Shown here: positions 6,996 to 11,241 of the stretch, piece by piece
Layout of the letters: every line of letters begins with the position of its first letter
Position numbering within the stretch: the first letter of the stretch is position 1
Assembly (NCBI GenBank): GCA_043780275.1
Contig: JAYWCV010000272.1
Coordinates: 1 to 11,241 of the forward strand
Direction: 5' to 3'
DNA: 11,241 bases
Origin: MGR-bin208 sp043780275
GTDB lineage: Bacteria; Bacteroidota; Bacteroidia; Chitinophagales; Chitinophagaceae
Notes under the pieces: generated by a model
What the model was told of the DNA's origin: nothing
The model's input: the letters and a program-made list of their open reading frames with translations, nothing else
Database searches by the model: none
Made by a program: the position numbers and the translations under genes

Positions 6996-7880
6996 ATGTC
7001 TTTACGGGAAAAATTCAGAGGAACAGGAGTAGCAATTGTATCCCCATTTTTACAAGATGGAAAAATTGATTCGGAAGGGTTTAAAAAATTAATTGATCAT
7101 CTTATAAATGGTCAGGTGCAATACCTGGTTGTTCTTGGAACAACCGGTGAAAGTGCGACCGTTCATGGTGAGGACAAACAAAAAATTTTTTCGCTGGTCA
7201 ACGAATTAAATAATGGACGTGTGCCATTGGTTGCCGGTATTGGTGGATACGATACAGAAGATGTTATTAAAGGGTTTAAAGAATTTGATTTGTCGGGTTA
7301 TGATGCTATTCTTTCGGTAAGTCCATATTACAGCAAACCAAACCAGGAAGGAATTTTTCAGCATTATAAAATGCTTGATCAGCACACACCATTACCCATC
7401 ATTATATATAATGTACCAAGTAGAACCGGACAAAATGTAACGGCTGATACGCAGGTAAGAATTGCACAGGAATGTAAAAATATTTTTGCCACAAAAGAAG
7501 CGAGTGGCGATATGGATCAGGTTATGCAAATATTGAAAAATAAACCAGCCGATTTTATGGTCATCAGTGGAGATGATCCAATTACTTTGCCGATGGTAGC
7601 ATGCGGTGCTGATGGGGTTATTTCAGTTGTGGCAAATGCCTACCCTAAAGAGTTTTCAGATATGGTCAGATTTTGTTTAGAAGGAAATTTTTCTAAAGCA
7701 TTGCCTACACATTTCAAATTTTTGGACATCATTAAATCGATGTTTACCGAAGGTAACCCAAGTGGCGTGAAAGCTTATTTAAGTGAGATGGGTATTTGTG
7801 AAAACAGTTTCCGGATGCCGGTGTGGCCGGTCAGTGATGCACATATGGAAAAAATAAGGAAACTGATGAAAACGGTTTAA
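6996..7880 (+). CDS. dapA: 4-hydroxy-tetrahydrodipicolinate synthase
   Basis: DapA condenses pyruvate with aspartate semialdehyde, the first step specific to the lysine/diaminopimelate pathway, which also feeds peptidoglycan. The product is 294 residues, near the usual 290-300. A (beta/alpha)8 aldolase barrel is shown by GTTGES (48-53; T49 and T50 match the E. coli threonine pair), PYYSKP (110-115; Y112), YNVPSRTG (138-145; Y138 and R143) and the Schiff-base lysine K167 in ATKEASG. GVISVVANAYP (207-217) is also typical. Together the TTGES, YNVPxRTG and KEASG signatures favour DapA over NanA or KdgD relatives. The frame is open back to an ATG at 6951, overlapping accA, but family sequence starts at MSLREKFRGTGVAIVSPF, so the ATG at 6996 is used. 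Transcription likely comes from the accA promoter and ends at the hairpin 21 bases after the stop. Confidence 0.98.
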   Translation: MSLREKFRGTGVAIVSPFLQDGKIDSEGFKKLIDHLINGQVQYLVVLGTTGESATVHGEDKQKIFSLVNELNNGRVPLVAGIGGYDTEDVIKGFKEFDLSGYDAILSVSPYYSKPNQEGIFQHYKMLDQHTPLPIIIYNVPSRTGQNVTADTQVRIAQECKNIFATKEASGDMDQVMQILKNKPADFMVISGDDPITLPMVACGADGVISVVANAYPKEFSDMVRFCLEGNFSKALPTHFKFLDIIKSMFTEGNPSGVKAYLSEMGICENSFRMPVWPVSDAHMEKIRKLMKTV

Positions 7881-7901
7881 AACGCAATATATAAATTGAA
7901 G

Positions 7902-7935
7902 AGACCGGCTTAATTATTAATGAGCCGGTCTTTTT
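7902..7935 (+). terminator. Strong intrinsic terminator after dapA
   Basis: AGACCGGCT (7902-7910) and AGCCGGTCT (7923-7931) are perfect 9-bp arms around a 12-base AT-rich loop, which can extend by two more pairs. The stem is followed by a run of five T and then more T-rich sequence. There is no A tract on the other side, so it should act only on plus-strand transcription, separating accA-dapA from the transporter gene. Confidence 0.92.
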
Positions 7936-7973
7936 GTTTTTTAATTATCTTTCTGTTCAAAAAACTAATTGGC

Positions 7974-9611
7974 ATGAGCAATACAGCAAAACATCCAAAG
8001 GCACTGCCCTTTTTATTTTTCTCTGAAATGTGGGAACGTTTCGGTTATTATTTAATGATCGGAATCTTCTTGCTTTATTTAAAAAATGTAGAGCATGGAT
8101 TTGCAATGACCAACAGCGAAGCCTCTGATCTCTATGGAACTTTCATCGCTTTGGTATTCCTCACTCCTTTTATCGGTGGACTGATTGCTGACCGTTATTT
8201 TGGTTATCGACGATCTGTCATTGCTGGAGGTTTAATGATGGGTATTGGTTACTGCCTGATGGCTGTACACAGTTTACCAATGCTGTACCTTTCCATGACG
8301 CTGGTGATTTTTGGTAATGGGTTTTTTAAACCCAATATTTCCACACTGCTTGGCAATCTGTACTCTACACCCGAATTTGAAAAAAGAAAAGATGAAGGCT
8401 ATAATATCTTTTATATGGGTATTAATATTGGCGCATTCATTTGCAATTTTTTTAGTGCAGCTATTATTATTATTTGGGGATGGAAATACGCTTTTGTTGC
8501 AGCAGGAATTGGAATGTTTCTCGGTGTAATTATTTTTATTTCGGGTACCAAACACTACGCCTCGGGAGATATACGGAAAGGTATCTCGAAGGAAGATATG
8601 CCGTTTGCAAAAATTGTACTTACTATTTTACTTCCTTCTGTCATTGCAGGCATATTGGGCTGGTTGATTCCCGGTAATATTTTTCAATCAGACAGCAATG
8701 ATGCTTTCATCTTTGCCTGTTTACCGGTAATTTATTTTTATGCGTCCCTTTATTTCCGTGCAACGGTGGAGGAAAAACGTCCTATCGCTGCGCTGTTAGC
8801 CATCTTCGCATCAGTCATTCTGTTCTGGGCTGTATTTAAACAAAATGGCACTGCACTTACTATCTGGGCCGAAAATTATACGAACAGACAGGTGAGTGGC
8901 ACTACCGGTGATATTTTAAGGGGAGTAAAACTGGCAGAGGATGTGGTTTACAAAAAAGATACAGTGAATTTGTACGATGAACAATTCAGGTTGCAGAAAA
9001 AAGATGGGGTGGTACAAAAGGAATATAATTACCCGGTTTATTTCAAAAATGTAGTTCCAGAAAATTTGCCTGCTGATGGAGGTAAAGCCACTTTATGGAG
9101 CACACCTCTTAGCCAGTCTATCAACCCGGGATGGGTAATATTATTAACCCCGCTGGTTGTTGCCTTTTTTGCATTTATGCGAAGAAGAAGTAAGGAACCA
9201 TCAACCGCTACAAAAATTGCATTTGGTTTATTTATTTCTGGCTTGTCGGTATTGGTTATGGTAGGCGCAGCATATGCGGTAAGTAATGGTACCGAAAAAG
9301 CAAGCAACTGGTGGCTGATGGGAACATATGGGGTGATTACTATTGGTGAACTTTTGTTAAGCCCAATGGGATTGTCATTGGTTTCGAAACTTAGCCCTGT
9401 ACGAATAACTTCCCTCATGATGGGAGGTTGGTTTCTGTCCACTTCGATAGGCAATAAACTATCTGGCGTATTGGCCACTATGTGGGATGGCTACGAACAT
9501 AAAGCCAATTTCTTTTGGGTAAATTTTGTTCTGTTGATGATTGCAACACTCATTATTTTTTCCATGCTGAAGTGGCTAAATGCCATCATGAAGGAAAAGG
9601 GAGTTAAATAA
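7974..9611 (+). CDS. Proton-coupled oligopeptide transporter (POT/PTR2 family, MFS)
   Basis: A 545-residue inner-membrane importer that takes up di- and tripeptides with protons. The POT signature ExxERFxYY is present as EMWERFGYY (18-26). GGLIADRYFGYRRSVIAGG (68-86) is the first PTR2 signature; GNGFFKPNIS (114-123) holds the conserved TM4 lysine K119; FYMGINIGAF (146-155) matches the second PTR2 signature. FWAVFKQ (284-290), SINPGW (382-387) and GELLLSPMGLSLVSKLSP (458-475, E459) follow. Many hydrophobic helices fill the chain. A hydrophilic stretch of about 80 residues (about 300-382) lies between the FWAVFKQ and SINPGW helices and should be periplasmic; it is longer than in E. coli DtpA. 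The frame opens earlier at 7920, but that start lies inside the dapA terminator loop, and the conserved sequence begins at MSNTAKHPKALPFLFF, so 7974 is used. No convincing promoter was found in the 42-base gap after the terminator. Confidence 0.96.
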   Translation: MSNTAKHPKALPFLFFSEMWERFGYYLMIGIFLLYLKNVEHGFAMTNSEASDLYGTFIALVFLTPFIGGLIADRYFGYRRSVIAGGLMMGIGYCLMAVHSLPMLYLSMTLVIFGNGFFKPNISTLLGNLYSTPEFEKRKDEGYNIFYMGINIGAFICNFFSAAIIIIWGWKYAFVAAGIGMFLGVIIFISGTKHYASGDIRKGISKEDMPFAKIVLTILLPSVIAGILGWLIPGNIFQSDSNDAFIFACLPVIYFYASLYFRATVEEKRPIAALLAIFASVILFWAVFKQNGTALTIWAENYTNRQVSGTTGDILRGVKLAEDVVYKKDTVNLYDEQFRLQKKDGVVQKEYNYPVYFKNVVPENLPADGGKATLWSTPLSQSINPGWVILLTPLVVAFFAFMRRRSKEPSTATKIAFGLFISGLSVLVMVGAAYAVSNGTEKASNWWLMGTYGVITIGELLLSPMGLSLVSKLSPVRITSLMMGGWFLSTSIGNKLSGVLATMWDGYEHKANFFWVNFVLLMIATLIIFSMLKWLNAIMKEKGVK

Positions 9612-9657
9612 TTTTTTTTTATATTAATTAAATTGGCCGGGAAAAATCATTTTTAAG

Positions 9658-11241
9658 ATGATGAATAAAATTCTGACTCTACTTTTTTTGTTATCTTTTT
9701 TTTCTGCTCAATGCCAGGAAAATATTTCTATCAGCTTAAATAAAAACTGGCTGTTCAAAAATCAGTCAACTTCAAAATGGTACAGGGCAACCGTTCCTGG
9801 AGCTGTTCACACGGATTTATTGGCAAATAAATTGATCCCCGATCCATTTTTCCGTGATAATGAAAGCAAACTGCAATGGATTGATAAAGCCGACTGGGAA
9901 TACAAAACCAGCTTTGATTTAGATGCAACCGTTTTCTCTAAGAAAAAAATATTGTTGGTTTTTGACGGATTGGATACCTATGCAGATGTTTATCTGAATG
10001 GTCATCTTATTTTGCATGCGGATAATATGTTCAGAGGATGGGAAGTTGATATCAAGCCTTATGTAAGGATAACAAATAATGTGCTGCTGATAAAATTCTT
10101 CTCGGCACAAAATAAAGTAGATAGTATTGCTAAATCTAAATTGCCATTAGTTTTGCCCGACAATAACCGGGTTTATATTCGTAAAGCACAATTTCAGTTT
10201 GGTTGGGATTGGGGTCCAAAATTTGTGGGCTGCGGCATCTGGAAAAAAATAAAAATTATGGGTAGTGATTCTTCGATTGAAACTACATCTAAAAATATCA
10301 GTAATAACAGGGTAAAACTTATTCAGCAAAAAGACAGTATTGGTATTTCTTTTTATTTTGAAAAAAACGGTAAACCCATTTATGCTAAAGGGGCAAACTG
10401 GATTCCGGCAGATGTTTTTTTACACAGAACAAGCAGAGATGATTACCGCAAACTTTTACTGATGGCAAAAGAAGCCAACATGAATATGCTACGGGTTTGG
10501 GGTGGTGGCATATATGAATCGGATGATTTTTATGAGCTCTGCGATTCAATGGGCATCATGGTTTGGCAGGATTTTATGTTTGCCGGAGGCATGTACCCGG
10601 GAGATGATTCTTTTTTTAAAAATGTACGTGCAGAAGTGAAATACCAGGTTAACCGTCTGAAGCATCACCCAAGCATTGTACTCTGGTGTGGCAATAATGA
10701 AATTGACGAGGCATGGAAAAATTGGGGCTGGCAAAAACAATTCAATTTGCATGGAGCAGATTCGTCAAAGGTTTGGAATGATTACAAACGGCTGTTTGAA
10801 GACAGCTTGAAAAAATGGGTGGACGAATTTGATGGCAACAGGCCCTATATTTCTACATCACCCAAAATTGGCTGGGGGCATAAACAAAGTTTTACAGAAG
10901 GCGATAGTCATTATTGGGGTCTCTGGTGGGGACTGGAAGACTGGGAAGTTTTTGAACACAAAACCGGCCGCTTCATCAGTGAATATGGTATGCAGGCCAT
11001 GCCCAACTGGAATACCGTAAAATCTTTTACGGATCAAAAAGACCGGCATTTAAATTCTCCGGTCATTCAATCGCATCAAAAAGCAAGCGATGGGTTTAAA
11101 AAATTGAACCATTATTTAACCCGCTATTTTATTGATTCTGTAAAACTGCAGAAACTGTCATTGGAAAATTATACGTACTTGAGTCAATGCCTGCAATACT
11201 ATATTTTAAAAAACAGTATAGCCATTCATCGCAGTAAATAT
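9658..11241 (+). CDS. Secreted GH2 beta-mannosidase, 3' end beyond the window; Ig-like domain apparently missing
   Basis: 528 codons are visible, open to the right edge. Residues 1-20 are a Sec signal peptide (ILTLLFLLSFFSAQCQ); Gln before Cys argues against a lipoprotein. The GH2 sugar-binding jelly-roll follows (about 25-200: VPGAVHTDLL, FDGLDTYADVYLNG, FGWDWGPKF, GCGIWKKI). The catalytic TIM barrel starts near 227 (KGANWIPADVF 244-254, MLRVWGGGIYESDDFY), with acid/base E348 in WCGNNE and nucleophile E442 in ISEYGMQAMP. The WDWGP and KGANWIPAD motifs mark the beta-mannosidase branch. The Ig-like domain of about 100 residues that normally separates the two domains is reduced to about 25-30 residues. 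The enzyme would release mannose from non-reducing ends of beta-mannosides in the periplasm or outside. The start is ATG-ATG; 9661 is equally possible. It follows the transporter stop by 46 bases with no hairpin between them, so readthrough from that gene is possible. Confidence 0.94.
   Translation, partial: MMNKILTLLFLLSFFSAQCQENISISLNKNWLFKNQSTSKWYRATVPGAVHTDLLANKLIPDPFFRDNESKLQWIDKADWEYKTSFDLDATVFSKKKILLVFDGLDTYADVYLNGHLILHADNMFRGWEVDIKPYVRITNNVLLIKFFSAQNKVDSIAKSKLPLVLPDNNRVYIRKAQFQFGWDWGPKFVGCGIWKKIKIMGSDSSIETTSKNISNNRVKLIQQKDSIGISFYFEKNGKPIYAKGANWIPADVFLHRTSRDDYRKLLLMAKEANMNMLRVWGGGIYESDDFYELCDSMGIMVWQDFMFAGGMYPGDDSFFKNVRAEVKYQVNRLKHHPSIVLWCGNNEIDEAWKNWGWQKQFNLHGADSSKVWNDYKRLFEDSLKKWVDEFDGNRPYISTSPKIGWGHKQSFTEGDSHYWGLWWGLEDWEVFEHKTGRFISEYGMQAMPNWNTVKSFTDQKDRHLNSPVIQSHQKASDGFKKLNHYLTRYFIDSVKLQKLSLENYTYLSQCLQYYILKNSIAIHRSKY

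Noticed and set aside
7920..7973. An 18-codon N-terminal extension of the peptide transporter starting at 7920
   Set aside because: The ATG lies in the loop of the dapA terminator hairpin, and the extra residues are encoded by its 3' stem and T tract. Family sequence begins at the ATG at 7974.
9038..9478. A 146-codon minus-strand open frame opposite the transporter gene
   Set aside because: It is a shadow of the transporter's conserved C-terminal half and has no recognisable domain.
9612..9657. T-rich sequence after the transporter as a terminator, or a promoter for the mannosidase gene
   Set aside because: The T run has no preceding GC-rich stem, and no box closer than 6 of 8 to TAnnTTTG was found.

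Overview
The window reads as chromosomal DNA of a Bacteroidota bacterium, most likely of the Chitinophagaceae/Sphingobacteriia type. This is inferred from the AT-rich composition, start codons without clear Shine-Dalgarno sequences, promoter-like TAnnTTTG boxes, a tRNA gene without an encoded CCA end, and the protein families present. No mobile element, CRISPR array, rRNA or phage gene was seen. Seven protein genes and one tRNA gene fill almost all of the window.

Left half (1-5677, minus strand): a compact four-gene run, read right to left. It encodes a Gfo/Idh/MocA-type NAD(P)-dependent oxidoreductase, a polyprenyl-phosphate sugar-1-phosphate transferase (initiator of a cell-surface glycan), a secreted M1-type zinc metallopeptidase with a long beta-rich, barrel-like C-terminus, and the N-terminal part of an acyltransferase-like protein that runs off the left edge. 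Gaps are 3, 65-78 and 1 bases, so at least parts are co-transcribed. The theme is the cell envelope: nucleotide-sugar modification, glycan initiation and a secreted peptidase.

Centre (5772-5970): a tRNA-Asp(GTC) gene on the minus strand with its own promoter and hairpin terminator. It is divergent from the plus-strand genes, and the two -33 boxes lie back to back in a small palindrome.

Right half (5995-11241, plus strand): accA (acetyl-CoA carboxylase carboxyltransferase alpha) and dapA (4-hydroxy-tetrahydrodipicolinate synthase) form a two-gene housekeeping unit closed by a strong intrinsic terminator. A proton-coupled oligopeptide transporter (POT/PTR2) follows. The last gene is a secreted GH2 beta-mannosidase cut by the right edge; it appears to lack the Ig-like domain that normally lies between the sugar-binding domain and the catalytic barrel.

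I did not find a clearly new multi-gene system. The most unusual items are the shortened GH2 enzyme, the peptidase-barrel fusion with a non-ATG start, and the back-to-back tRNA/accA promoters.
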